Source: Fibrobacter succinogenes
GTDB taxonomy: Bacteria; Fibrobacterota; Fibrobacteria; Fibrobacterales; Fibrobacteraceae
Direction of reading: 5' to 3'
DNA: 46,855 nt
Assembly (NCBI GenBank): GCA_902779055.1
Contig: CACZAD010000015.1
Location: 1-46,855 of the forward strand
Shown here one piece after another: positions 17,546 through 26,330 of the stretch. The position numbers were made by a program, and so were the translations under genes. Each line of letters starts with the position of its first letter. Within the stretch, counting starts at the first letter, position 1. A model generated the notes under the pieces. That model worked only from the letters and a program-made list of their open reading frames with translations. It made no database searches and was not told where the DNA came from.

Positions 17546-18592
17546 ATGGACTGTCGTCTTTCTGATTACAACTTTGAGTTCCCTAAGGAACTGATTGCCT
17601 CCCGCACGGCTGGCAAGGGCAAAACCAAAATCCTCTACTGTCCCAAAGACGGTGGCGAACGCCGCATTATGAAGGCGCCTGAAATTGTGGACCTGTTCCG
17701 TCCGGGGGATTGCCTCGTGGTGAACAACACCAAGGTGATTCCGGCGCGTCTTTACGGCGAAACGCAATTCGGCGGCCAGGTCGAAGTGCTTTTGTTGCAG
17801 GCGCTGAACCCGTCCGAGGCGGGGGAGGCCCGCTTTGAAGCCAAAGTGCATCCGGGAAAGGCTTTCCAGGTAGGCCGTGAACTCACGCTGGCTGGCGTGC
17901 GTACGCATGTCGAAGAAATTCACGAAGAAGACGGCAACCGCATTCTCCGTTTCGAAAAGACCCCTGCTGAAATGGAAGAAGTGATGAACAAGGAAGGCCA
18001 TGTTCCGCTGCCGCCTTACATCAACCGCCCCGATGACGAAGAAGACAAAAGGGCATACCAGACAATCTTTGCAAAATACGCTGGCGCCGTGGCAGCCCCG
18101 ACGGCAAGCCTCCACTTTAGCGAACAGATGCTCGATGACCTTAAGGCGAAGGGCGTGTACGTTGCCGAAGTGACGCTCCACGTGGGGCCGGGCACGTTCC
18201 AGAACATTTCCGTCGAGGACTTTTCGCAGCACAAGATGCACGGCGAACACTACGAACTCACCAAGGAAAATGCCGACATCATCAACAAGGCCAAACGTGA
18301 AGGCGGCCGCGTCGTGACGGTCGGTACGACGAGTACGCGCGTGGTCGAGACGATTGCCGATGCGAACGGATTCCTGAAACCGCAAAAGGGCGTGACCTAT
18401 GCGTTCTTCTATCCGGGTTACAAGTATAAGCTGATTGACGGGCTTCTGACCAATTTCCATTGGCCCAAGAGTTCCCTCATCTTGCTGGTGTCTGCATTCT
18501 ATGGCCGCGAAAACACTTTGGCCGCATACAAAATGGCCGTAGAGAATAAATTGAAGTTATTCAGCTACGGCGACGGAATGCTTATTCTGTAA
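17546..18592 (+). CDS. queA: S-adenosylmethionine:tRNA ribosyltransferase-isomerase
   Basis: QueA transfers and isomerises the ribosyl part of SAM onto 7-aminomethyl-7-deazaguanine in tRNA, forming epoxyqueuosine at the wobble position. The 348-residue protein has the family opening LSDYNFEFPKELIA, VVNNTKVIPARL, the APTASLHFS segment, TLHVGPGTF and the SAM-site GTTSTRVVE. The length is normal. It starts directly behind the WYL regulator gene and converges with the minus-strand gene at 18605, with only 12 nt between the stops and no clear hairpin. Confidence 0.96.
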   Translation: MDCRLSDYNFEFPKELIASRTAGKGKTKILYCPKDGGERRIMKAPEIVDLFRPGDCLVVNNTKVIPARLYGETQFGGQVEVLLLQALNPSEAGEARFEAKVHPGKAFQVGRELTLAGVRTHVEEIHEEDGNRILRFEKTPAEMEEVMNKEGHVPLPPYINRPDDEEDKRAYQTIFAKYAGAVAAPTASLHFSEQMLDDLKAKGVYVAEVTLHVGPGTFQNISVEDFSQHKMHGEHYELTKENADIINKAKREGGRVVTVGTTSTRVVETIADANGFLKPQKGVTYAFFYPGYKYKLIDGLLTNFHWPKSSLILLVSAFYGRENTLAAYKMAVENKLKLFSYGDGMLIL

Positions 18593-18604
18593 TGGATCGC
18601 GGAC

Positions 18605-19135
18605 TTATTTTGTATTAGACGTCGAATCCATTTCTAGAGCTTGAGGAATCTTTTCGTCCTTGCAAAGGATTTCCTCACGAATCTTGAACGTGAAGTCCTC
18701 CAGGTTGTTCTCGAACATCTTTTGGTAGGGCTTCTTTTTTTGTACGCGTTCCAAGGCGCAAGAGCAGTAGTTGATGCGCTGGATGAGCTTTACCTCGTTT
18801 GTCGGGGTCTCGTGCGCAAAGACGCATTCGTGCATGATGGCGTATTCCATGGGACGGTCATAGCGGTACTTGCACTTGCTATTGGGAAGGTCAGGCTGTG
18901 CAGCAATTTTCTCGATGATTTTTTCGGTCGGAATCTTGCTGCTAAAGAGGTTGTTGGCCTGGTAGCCCAAAATGAAAAATAGCAGGCAGACGATGATGCG
19001 AATGGTGTTGCGCTTGCGGTAGGCCATTCGTGTGAAACTGCGTTCAAGGGCCGCAAACGTTTGGGTGGCGTGCCTCTTGACTTCGTTCAGGTCGTCGTTT
19101 TCGTTGTTGTTGATGTTATTGTTGTTACCAATCAT
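18605..19135 (-). CDS. Small single-pass membrane protein, unknown function
   Basis: This 176-residue protein is of no recognised family. It starts with an asparagine-rich stretch, then a basic cytoplasmic segment (RSFTRMAYRKRN) and one hydrophobic helix (about residues 47-64, IRIIVCLLFFILGYQA). An extracytoplasmic domain with cysteines (KCKYRYDR, HECVFAH, NYCSCALERV, EILCKDE) could form two disulfides. Its start codon overlaps the hpt stop by four bases (ATGA), so it is translated with hpt from the same transcript. No function is implied beyond that coupling. Confidence 0.7.
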   Translation of the reverse strand: MIGNNNNINNNENDDLNEVKRHATQTFAALERSFTRMAYRKRNTIRIIVCLLFFILGYQANNLFSSKIPTEKIIEKIAAQPDLPNSKCKYRYDRPMEYAIMHECVFAHETPTNEVKLIQRINYCSCALERVQKKKPYQKMFENNLEDFTFKIREEILCKDEKIPQALEMDSTSNTK

Positions 19136-19653
19136 GCTTCTTCAAGTGCCCATACTTCTGGATAGGTACGGTACGTGTTTGCGTAATCGAGACCGTAACC
19201 TACCACAAATTTATCTTCAATTTCAAAACCAACGAAGTCGGCATGGTAATTCACCGTTCGTCTTGATTCCTTGTTCAACAGTACGCAAGTCGTGATGGAG
19301 GCGGGGGTGTGATCCGCGAGGGCTTTCACGAGGGTGTACATCGTGTTGCCAGTGTCGAGAATGTCGTCGATCAACAGAACGCGCTTGCCCTTGATGTCGA
19401 GACCTTCGAGGCCCGAAATGTGGACGTTTGCGTTCGGCTGGTCGGATTCGCCGTAGCTTGATGCCTTGATAAATGCAATGCGCAATTTCGGAGTCGCGAT
19501 ACGGCGAGATAAATCGGCGGTAAACATGTAGCTGCCAGTAAGTGCAGATAAAATGACGTCGAAATCAAACTTCTTCAGTTCAGAAGCGAGTGATTCCAGA
19601 CGCGCATTTATCTGTTGCGCTGTAATGAGTGGAGCGCTTGGCAGCTTGTACAT
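19132..19653 (-). CDS. hpt: Hypoxanthine phosphoribosyltransferase
   Basis: This 173-residue purine-salvage enzyme converts hypoxanthine or guanine plus PRPP to the nucleotide. The PRPP-binding loop VLLIDDILDTGNTM (about residues 95-108) is clear. The flexible-loop region after SSYGESDQ and the C-terminal purine-site segment (ADFVGFEIEDKFVVGYGLDY) fit HPRT. Its ATG shares one base with the stop of the upstream GH57 gene (TAATG), and its own stop overlaps the next gene. The three genes form one translationally coupled unit. Confidence 0.93.
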   Translation of the reverse strand: MYKLPSAPLITAQQINARLESLASELKKFDFDVILSALTGSYMFTADLSRRIATPKLRIAFIKASSYGESDQPNANVHISGLEGLDIKGKRVLLIDDILDTGNTMYTLVKALADHTPASITTCVLLNKESRRTVNYHADFVGFEIEDKFVVGYGLDYANTYRTYPEVWALEEA

Positions 19654-22073
19654 TAGACCACCTCAAAGTTGAGCCACTGGAACATCGGCTTGAGGGCCGA
19701 AAGCTTCCCGTTCGGTTCTGCCTTGTATTGCTTGTAAATGCCAAAGACGTTGTTTTCGAGAGAAGTCTTGTTGATGTAGAGCTTCAGCCAATCAGCAGCC
19801 GTGATGAGGTCTGTGATGTAGTAGAGAGTCTCTTCGTCGAACTTCTTCGAGACTTCGGCAATGAGCTGCGTGAGCTTGTGGAAGAACATGTGGCCAAGAC
19901 CGCCGAAGCTGAAGTGCGTGTTGAGCGCTGTGGCTTCGGCGATGAGTTCCTTGATTTCATCGAAGGTGGCCTTGTTGTGTTCGTTCAAAAGCTGCAATGC
20001 GGCGTGATGAATGCGGGCGTTGATTTCCACCGTGAGGATCTTTCTCATGGTGTCCGGCAAGGTGTGGTCTGGATCGGCAAGGCTGTCGATAGAAATGCCG
20101 TGGTTCAGCGCAAAGCCCGAGAAGGACTTCGTGATGTTTTCCAGGTGCTTCTGCGTCGAAAGCTGGTTGATGCGCTTGAGGGAATCGCTCGCGAGGTTGC
20201 TCATTCGCACAACGTATGCTGTCGGGTAGAGCTCGTGGAGCTGTTCTGTTGTCATGTTCGGGTCGCTGACAAACGAAAGTCCGCTGTCCTTTTCTTCGCC
20301 CATGGCCACAATGATGTTCACGCGGCTGAGCTGGTCCGTGACGACGAGGTTCGTAGTCACGCAGGATTCGCCCAGGTTGTTGTCTTCGTAAGACGTGCGG
20401 ACCAAAGTCTGGCGACGGCGAGAGGCAATCTTTGTAGCCGTGATTCTCGAATCCTTGTTGAGGTAATCGTCTTCGAGTTCAAGGTGGTAAATCGCTGCAC
20501 GTTCTGCCATCTGCTTGATGACGGACGGAACATCTTCTTCGGCGTACTTGGTGAATACCTCGGCACCGTTCCACTTGTGTTCGTTACTCGTGGCGCGGGC
20601 GAGAATGTAAAGGATTTCGCTCTTGAGGTTGTCGCCCATGGGGAGGAACGGCTTCAAAAGCTGCATGGCGCGGAGGGCGTAACGCATGTTCTGCACCGGT
20701 TCCAGGCCTTCGATGTCGTTGAAGAACCAGCCGCAGCTTGTGTAGCTGAACAGGCAGAACTTCTGGATCTCGAGAAGGCGCAGTGCCTTGGCGTGATCCT
20801 CGGGCTTTTCTGGGTTCTTGAGCGTTTCGTTCAGGAACTTCTCTCTGCGGGATTCGTCTTCGGAATCGACGATCACCTGGATGTAGTTGTTGCGTGCTTC
20901 CCAAGGATCGATCTTCGAGATCTTTTCGAATTCGCGGACAAAGATGTTGTCGGCGATTTCCTTGAGGTGGTTGAACGCATCGCGGAGCGGACCTCTCCAT
21001 TTCTGGTTCCAGTCGGGGCCACCGCCTGTAGAGCAGCCGCAGTCCCTGTACCAGCGGCCAACGCCGTGAGCGCAGCTCCAGGCGCAGCCTTCACCGTAAA
21101 AGTTTTTGAGGACAACTTCGTGCTTGGGCGGGAACTTTTCGAGGTACCAGCCATAGTTGACGGGGACCATGTTGTTTTGCGGGGCGAACTTGTTGTAGAG
21201 CCAGGCGGCGCACATGTCGCCAAACGGTTCATGGTGACCGTAAGATTCACCGTCGGTGCCGATGCTTACAAGCTGCGGTTCGTTGCGGTTCTTGTCCCAG
21301 GCGCTCTGGATGCGGTGACCGAATGTACCCGCATCGCGGAGCAGGTGTTCAAAGCCGACGGCGCTCGAAAGCCACGGGTTGTAGAAGAATACGTCAAGGT
21401 AGCCGTCGCAGACGAGGTTTCCTTCCTTGTCGCGCGGATAAATGCGGTACGGACAGGTCGTGTCGATGTCCGTGTTGCTGCAGTCCGTCCACTTCTTGTC
21501 GCCGAACTTGCGGAATGATTCGGCCTGCGTGGGCGAGAGAATGGTAAACTTGATACCTGCCTTGATGAGTTCGACAACCGTCTCGAAGTTGATGGCGGTT
21601 TCGGCAAGCCACATGGCTTCGGGCATTCGTCCAAAGTGGAACTTGAAATCTTCGATGCCCCAGCGGATTTGTGTGCGCTTGTCCTGCTCGCTGGCGAGCG
21701 GCATGATGATGTGGTTGTAAACCTGGGCAATGGCGTTTCCATGACCGTTAAGACGTTCCTGGCTGCGCTTGTCGGCTTCTTGAATACGCTTGTACGTGTC
21801 GGGCGTATTGGTGCGGATCCAACCCATGAGGGTCGGGCCGATGTTGAAGCTCATAAAATCGTAGTTGTTGACAATGTCGACAATCTTGCCTTTAGAATTC
21901 AGAATACGGCTGGCAGAATTGGGGCTGTAGCATTCGCTTGCAATTCTTTCGTTCCAGTCGTGGAACGGACGCGCGCTGGGCTGGTTTTCGATGACGCCAG
22001 TCCAAGGGTTTTCGCGAGGAGGTTGATAGAAATGTCCGTGTATGGTAAAGTAAAGGGGGTTCTTTTCGGTCAT
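19653..22073 (-). CDS. Glycoside hydrolase family 57 protein with DUF3536-type C-terminal region
   Basis: This 806-residue protein lacks a signal peptide, so it is probably cytoplasmic and acts on glycogen or other alpha-glucans. It opens with FTIHGHFYQPPREN, the typical first GH57 motif. The probable nucleophile is Glu158 (AMWLAETA) and the probable acid/base is Asp274 (IGTDGESYGHHEP). The C-terminal half (about 400-806) is helical and matches the extended GH57/DUF3536 architecture. An exact activity (amylase, branching enzyme or glucanotransferase) cannot be decided from the motifs. It is the first gene of the GH57-hpt-membrane-protein set and unrelated to the neighbouring secreted mannanases. 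Confidence 0.88.
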   Translation of the reverse strand: MTEKNPLYFTIHGHFYQPPRENPWTGVIENQPSARPFHDWNERIASECYSPNSASRILNSKGKIVDIVNNYDFMSFNIGPTLMGWIRTNTPDTYKRIQEADKRSQERLNGHGNAIAQVYNHIIMPLASEQDKRTQIRWGIEDFKFHFGRMPEAMWLAETAINFETVVELIKAGIKFTILSPTQAESFRKFGDKKWTDCSNTDIDTTCPYRIYPRDKEGNLVCDGYLDVFFYNPWLSSAVGFEHLLRDAGTFGHRIQSAWDKNRNEPQLVSIGTDGESYGHHEPFGDMCAAWLYNKFAPQNNMVPVNYGWYLEKFPPKHEVVLKNFYGEGCAWSCAHGVGRWYRDCGCSTGGGPDWNQKWRGPLRDAFNHLKEIADNIFVREFEKISKIDPWEARNNYIQVIVDSEDESRREKFLNETLKNPEKPEDHAKALRLLEIQKFCLFSYTSCGWFFNDIEGLEPVQNMRYALRAMQLLKPFLPMGDNLKSEILYILARATSNEHKWNGAEVFTKYAEEDVPSVIKQMAERAAIYHLELEDDYLNKDSRITATKIASRRRQTLVRTSYEDNNLGESCVTTNLVVTDQLSRVNIIVAMGEEKDSGLSFVSDPNMTTEQLHELYPTAYVVRMSNLASDSLKRINQLSTQKHLENITKSFSGFALNHGISIDSLADPDHTLPDTMRKILTVEINARIHHAALQLLNEHNKATFDEIKELIAEATALNTHFSFGGLGHMFFHKLTQLIAEVSKKFDEETLYYITDLITAADWLKLYINKTSLENNVFGIYKQYKAEPNGKLSALKPMFQWLNFEVV

Positions 22074-22085
22074 ACTTCAAAAATA

Positions 22086-22116
22086 GAAAAAAGGTTCAAA
22101 AGTGAACCTTTTTTTT
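22086..22116 (-). terminator. Rho-independent terminator after the first GH26 gene
   Basis: A stem AGGTTCA / TGAACCT is flanked by A and T runs on both sides. On the minus strand it follows the GH26 stop codon (22139) and precedes the GH57 start. Confidence 0.9.
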
Positions 22117-22138
22117 AGAATATATGTTACATTGCTCA

Positions 22139-24025
22139 CTATTTTAAGCGTAAAATCTGCATCGTGCTGTGATTGTTGACACTTGCCCTTACGATGTAAT
22201 TTCCGGCGGCAATAGATTGCAAGCTCAGGTTGTATGTCCCGGCCGGGATGTTCCCTTGCATCAGCGTGGCGATGCGGTGCCCAGTCAAGTCGAATACGCT
22301 GACAGAAACCTTTCCGCTGTTGGGGACGGAGAACGAAAGCGCCTTTCCGTGGGTACTAATTTTTACTTTATTTGAAATTACGTTTTTTGTAACAGGATTA
22401 CGTACGGTAAAGTTGCTCCAGCCTGGCATATCGTCCAGGGCGATGATGCGCTTGTCGTCGAGGTTCCTCTTCCACATTTCTGTGGAGGTCTTTTCCAAGA
22501 AGTTTCCGCTCCAGGTCTGGCTCCAGGTCATCCAGTAACTCCAATAGGCCTTGTCCTCGGCAATGCTGTCAATGTCGGGGATGGCGCCATTTTCGCTCAA
22601 GGCGATCATCTTGTTCGTGCCGACATCGCTCACGATTTTGTTGTAGTAGTTTGCTCCGGAATTGTGGTCGTTGAGCGGGTCATAAATGTCAACTGCAACG
22701 ATATCCACGTAATCATCGCCTGGGTACCAGCTTGCATTGAGGGCTGAGTAATCGTAACCGAATTGCGGGTCGGTATTGATGTTCCATACCCAAATCAAGT
22801 TCTTGAGGCCGTTTGTTTTGACCATACGGTCAAAGACGAGACGGTAAAGTTGTTGGTAGCAGTCGCCACTACCCACGCCCCACCAGAACCAGCCACCGCT
22901 AGCTTCATGAAGCGGGCGCCAGATGACGGCGACGTCTTTCTCCTGCAGCTGCTTGAACAGTGCAGAAACTTTGTCGATGTCGTTTACGATGTCCTTGTAT
23001 TCTTGCGAGGCTTCGTTGATTTCCTTGCAGGTGGAATCCTTGAAGGCCTTGGTGTAGTTGAAGCAGGTGTTGCTTTCGCTGGAGCCCTTGGCGCCGTTGG
23101 CGCAGCCACTGCTGCGGTAGCCGTTCATGGGGTAAGTGTCTTTTGTATAGAACACCGTGTCTTCGCCCACCTTCCAGTGCCAAGTGAATGTCGGGATGCC
23201 GCCAAGTTTCCAGAGCTCCTCTGCCATCAGGAGGTTGTTCTCGGAATAGCCCCTGAACCAGCCTTCGTCGGAATGTCCGCCAGCGGCAAAGAGCATGTCG
23301 AAACCGCCAATGGCGGGGTAGTGTCCAGAACGCTTGTAGAATTCGGCGATGTCCGTCTGGCCTTTCCACTGGACTTCAGCGTCGGTGTACTTGCAGGAAT
23401 CTGCGGGAGTGCAGCCGCCCGGCGGAATGATTTTCATATTGCCGTAATCATAGTTGAAATTCTGGTCGCTGATCATCATGCCGCTGATGGTTGCCTTCGT
23501 GAAGTTTTCACGGAGGAACGAGAACACCTTGCGTGCTGATTCTGAGGCGTTGGGCGTTACCGGCGCCGTTCCGATTTTGTATTCGGGATCCGGGTGCTTT
23601 TCGACGGTGATGTAGTCAACTCCGATGGACTGGTTGCCGACCGTAATCTTGTTCTCGCCGACCTTCATCTTAGCCGATGCACTGATGACATAGCTTGAAT
23701 CGCAGTTGCGCGGGGTTGTGAGCATGGAGCCAGCATCGACTCCGTTGACCGTGATCTTGGAAGTGATCCAGTCGTACTGCTTGATGAACACTTTTGTGGT
23801 GATGTCGTAAACCGCAGTTTCTTCGACCTTGACGGTGAACGTCATGCCGCTGGCATCGACTGGTTTCACGTACTTGCCGCCAGAAAAATCTTCGGCGGAT
23901 ACAATCGAAGCCGCGTCAACGCCCGATTGGGCCTCGGCTTCGTAAAGTGTGGGGGTTGCGTAGGCCGTGACTGCGGCTACTGCAATTGTTGTGGCGCTCA
24001 GCGCCTGCTTAAAACCAAAATCCAT
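22139..24025 (-). CDS. Secreted GH26 beta-mannanase with N-terminal CBM
   Basis: This 628-residue protein probably cleaves internal beta-1,4-mannosidic bonds. A signal peptide ends near residue 23 (TAYA|TP). A CBM6/35-like beta-sandwich covers about residues 25-143 (YEAEAQ ... VDYITVEK). The GH26 domain (about 165-530) has acid/base Glu374 in WRPLHEASGGWFWWG and nucleophile Glu478 in ALSENG. The last 75 residues (VSVFDLTGHRIATL ... AGNYIVRASV) resemble a type-A T9SS C-terminal sorting domain, pointing to export to the cell surface. It has its own terminator and is the last gene of a four-enzyme cluster on this strand. Confidence 0.92.
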   Translation of the reverse strand: MDFGFKQALSATTIAVAAVTAYATPTLYEAEAQSGVDAASIVSAEDFSGGKYVKPVDASGMTFTVKVEETAVYDITTKVFIKQYDWITSKITVNGVDAGSMLTTPRNCDSSYVISASAKMKVGENKITVGNQSIGVDYITVEKHPDPEYKIGTAPVTPNASESARKVFSFLRENFTKATISGMMISDQNFNYDYGNMKIIPPGGCTPADSCKYTDAEVQWKGQTDIAEFYKRSGHYPAIGGFDMLFAAGGHSDEGWFRGYSENNLLMAEELWKLGGIPTFTWHWKVGEDTVFYTKDTYPMNGYRSSGCANGAKGSSESNTCFNYTKAFKDSTCKEINEASQEYKDIVNDIDKVSALFKQLQEKDVAVIWRPLHEASGGWFWWGVGSGDCYQQLYRLVFDRMVKTNGLKNLIWVWNINTDPQFGYDYSALNASWYPGDDYVDIVAVDIYDPLNDHNSGANYYNKIVSDVGTNKMIALSENGAIPDIDSIAEDKAYWSYWMTWSQTWSGNFLEKTSTEMWKRNLDDKRIIALDDMPGWSNFTVRNPVTKNVISNKVKISTHGKALSFSVPNSGKVSVSVFDLTGHRIATLMQGNIPAGTYNLSLQSIAAGNYIVRASVNNHSTMQILRLK

Positions 24026-24046
24026 ACATACTCCATTTTTTTTAAT

Positions 24047-24182
24047 GTCATCCCGGCCTTTTTGTCACCCCGGATTTGTACAAGTACAAAGCCCTTCGGC
24101 TCAGCTATGAAAATGCAAGCATTTTCGCAGCGTTCGCCTTGATTGCTTTTATTCCGGGGCGGGATCACCTTTTGGGATCACC
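24047..24182. repeat. Nested palindromic elements between two GH26 genes
   Basis: Two left half-elements (GTCATCCCGGCC at 24047 and GTCACCCCGGATT at 24064) are followed about 75 nt later by right halves (ATTCCGGGGCGGGATCACC ending at 24169, then GGGATCACC ending at 24182). The DNA between contains two further palindromes, TTGTACAAGTACAA and GAAAATGCAAGCATTTTC. It looks like one element interrupted by another sequence. Confidence 0.6.
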
Positions 24183-24205
24183 TTTCGTGTTCCCTTGCAC
24201 GTCTC

Positions 24206-25999
24206 TTACTTTACCAGTATCCTTCCGTTCTGCGCAAAGCCTTTCCCCTGCACCTTCACGATGTACTGCCCAACGGCAATCCCGCTCAAGTCAATGCTTG
24301 CGCTTGCGCCATTGACGGCGCGGCTCATCACCTGATTGCCCTGCATATCGAAAATAGCGACTCTTGCAGTGGCGCTTGCACCCGGAATGTTCACCAGCAA
24401 ATTCTTTCCAACTACAGCCAAACTAGCAGTTGTCTTTGCGACGCCCGAAACGCCCTTGATTCCCGTTGTCGGAACATCTTGCATTTCGTACTTGTCCCAG
24501 CCCGGCATATCTTCGAGCGTAATCGTGTATTCGTTGTTCATCACGATTTTCCAGCTTTCGGCATTGTTGTCGTTTGCCCAACCTTCCATCGCGTAATCGC
24601 CATACCACGGCATGAACCAGCTCCAGTTGGCGCCATCGGCCTTCATTTCGTCGGGGTAGGGCACGGAACCGTTTTCGCTGAGCGCAACGATCTTTCGGCC
24701 ACCGAAAATTTCCTTGACCGTCTCAAAGCTGCCGATGAGGCTGGAGTGATTGGATTCGCGCGGATAGTAGTAGTAATCGCGGCCGACAACGTCCACATAT
24801 TCGTCGCCCGGATACCAGTCAAGAGCGTCGGAGGCTTCGTCGGTTGTCCACACCCAAATCAAGTTGTGCAAACCCTTCTGGTTCACGAAAATGTCGAACA
24901 TAAGCTTGTACAAAGCGACGCACGACTTGGCACCATCGGTACCCCACCAGAACCATTTTCCGCTAGCTTCGTGGAGCGGACGCCAAAGAACGGCAACACC
25001 TTCTTTTTGCAAAGTCAAAAGCGAGTCGGCAATCATTTCCATATCGCGGACAATGGCCTTATATTCGTCGCTGCTTGTTTTCCACTTGCCGGTGGATTCG
25101 TCGTAAGCCTTGTTGATGCTGAATTCGGTGTAGGGGTCGTTTCCGCTCGATTGCGTGTAGAACGCTTCGACTTCGTGCATCGGGTCTTTCCAATGCCAGT
25201 TGAATTGCGGAATGCCGCCAGCTTTCCAAACAGTCTTTGCCATTTCGAGCGAGGCGTGCGTGTAACCCTGGTACCATTGCTGGTCAGAATTCTTGCCCGA
25301 TGCGTGCAAAAAGTCAAAGCCTACGAGAACCACGTTCTTGCCGCTAGCCTTGTTGATGTAGCTGAGTTCGGTTTGCGTGTTGTAATCTTGCGGGGTGTAC
25401 TGGCCGTTGTTTTCGAACGGGCGTTCCGTCATGACGCCGCTGATGACGCGCTTGCCGAAATTGTTGAGCAAGAAGTTGTAGAGCTTCTGTGCGCTTTCGG
25501 TCGGTTCTGGAGTGACGGGTGTCGGAGAAATGCTCCACGGACTGGCTTCGTATTCCGTGAGTTCGATGTAGTCGAGGTTGACCCAGCCCCAGCTATGCAC
25601 GATGCCGATCTTGTTTTCGCCTGCGGTGAGCTTGATCTTGCCTGCGCCCTTGATGGTCTTGAAGTCATCAGAGGTGCCGAAAGAAATCTGCCCGGCAGAA
25701 ACATCGTTGATGGTCAAGTTCTGGATCTTGTTGCCCGATTCTGTCGGCAACTGGTACGTGGCCCAGAGCGTGTAATATCCCGTGGCGGCTACAGTCACCT
25801 TGAATTCCAGATTGCCTTCCTTCATCTGGACGTACTTGCCGCTAGAGGCCTTTGCATCTTCAGTCACGACGACTTTGTGGTCATCGGCGAGGACGGCATC
25901 TTCGGCTTCTAAACGGATGGGGGTGGCGGCAAAAGCGGAGCCTGCGAGTGCGGCGACGGTTGCCGTTGCGACAAAATTTGTGTAGTTAAAGTTTTTCAT
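24206..25999 (-). CDS. Secreted GH26 beta-mannanase with N-terminal CBM
   Basis: This 597-residue protein has a signal peptide ending near residue 24 (GSAFA|A). A CBM35/6-like domain (about 26-148, IRLEAEDAVLADDH ... VNLDYIEL) precedes the GH26 domain (about 165-500), with Glu344 in LWRPLHEASGKWFWWG as acid/base and Glu442 in ALSENG as nucleophile. The C-terminal 75 residues (RVAIFDMQGNQVMSR ... VGQYIVKVQGK) are of the same sorting-domain type as in its neighbours. It is a paralogue of the flanking GH26 genes rather than a recent duplicate, since sequence outside the catalytic motifs is quite different. Confidence 0.92.
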   Translation of the reverse strand: MKNFNYTNFVATATVAALAGSAFAATPIRLEAEDAVLADDHKVVVTEDAKASSGKYVQMKEGNLEFKVTVAATGYYTLWATYQLPTESGNKIQNLTINDVSAGQISFGTSDDFKTIKGAGKIKLTAGENKIGIVHSWGWVNLDYIELTEYEASPWSISPTPVTPEPTESAQKLYNFLLNNFGKRVISGVMTERPFENNGQYTPQDYNTQTELSYINKASGKNVVLVGFDFLHASGKNSDQQWYQGYTHASLEMAKTVWKAGGIPQFNWHWKDPMHEVEAFYTQSSGNDPYTEFSINKAYDESTGKWKTSSDEYKAIVRDMEMIADSLLTLQKEGVAVLWRPLHEASGKWFWWGTDGAKSCVALYKLMFDIFVNQKGLHNLIWVWTTDEASDALDWYPGDEYVDVVGRDYYYYPRESNHSSLIGSFETVKEIFGGRKIVALSENGSVPYPDEMKADGANWSWFMPWYGDYAMEGWANDNNAESWKIVMNNEYTITLEDMPGWDKYEMQDVPTTGIKGVSGVAKTTASLAVVGKNLLVNIPGASATARVAIFDMQGNQVMSRAVNGASASIDLSGIAVGQYIVKVQGKGFAQNGRILVK

Positions 26000-26076
26000 A
26001 AAACATCCATATCTCCATCCCTAAATTTATATTCTTGCGCGTAAAATTCAAAGGATTTTCATCACGTACTTGCATT

Positions 26077-26321
26077 GTCATGCCTGCCACCGAGCGGGCA
26101 CCTCCATCTTGTGAACGCAATAAAAAAAGGACCCGCTTTTATGCGGGTCCCTTTTTTGTCACCCCGGCCTCAGTGCCGGGGTCACCTTTACACGTTTTAA
26201 AGGTGATGCCGCAACAAGTGCGGCATGACAGTATAAATGGCTTTCCGTTCTCGATGTCACCCCGGATTTATTCCGGGGTCACCTTTCACGCTGTCATTCC
26301 CGCCATAGAGCGGGAATCTCC
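26077..26321. repeat. Cluster of five palindromic elements in a 331-nt gap
   Basis: The gap 26000-26330 contains elements at 26077-26105 (GTCATGCCTGCC / GGGCACCTCC), 26158-26186 (GTCACCCCGGC / GCCGGGGTCACC), 26202-26229 (inverted, GGTGATGCCGC / GCGGCATGAC), 26256-26283 (GTCACCCCGGATT / TTCCGGGGTCACC) and 26293-26321 (GTCATTCCCGC / GCGGGAATCTCC). The rest of the gap holds the GH5 terminator and the upstream region of the second GH26 gene. Confidence 0.82.
26122..26157 (-). terminator. Rho-independent terminator after the GH5 gene
   Basis: GGGACCCGC, ATAAAA, GCGGGTCC plus a T-run on the minus strand; A and T runs on both sides make it potentially bidirectional. It lies among the palindromic elements. 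Confidence 0.85.
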
Positions 26322-26330
26322 TTTTTAAGG

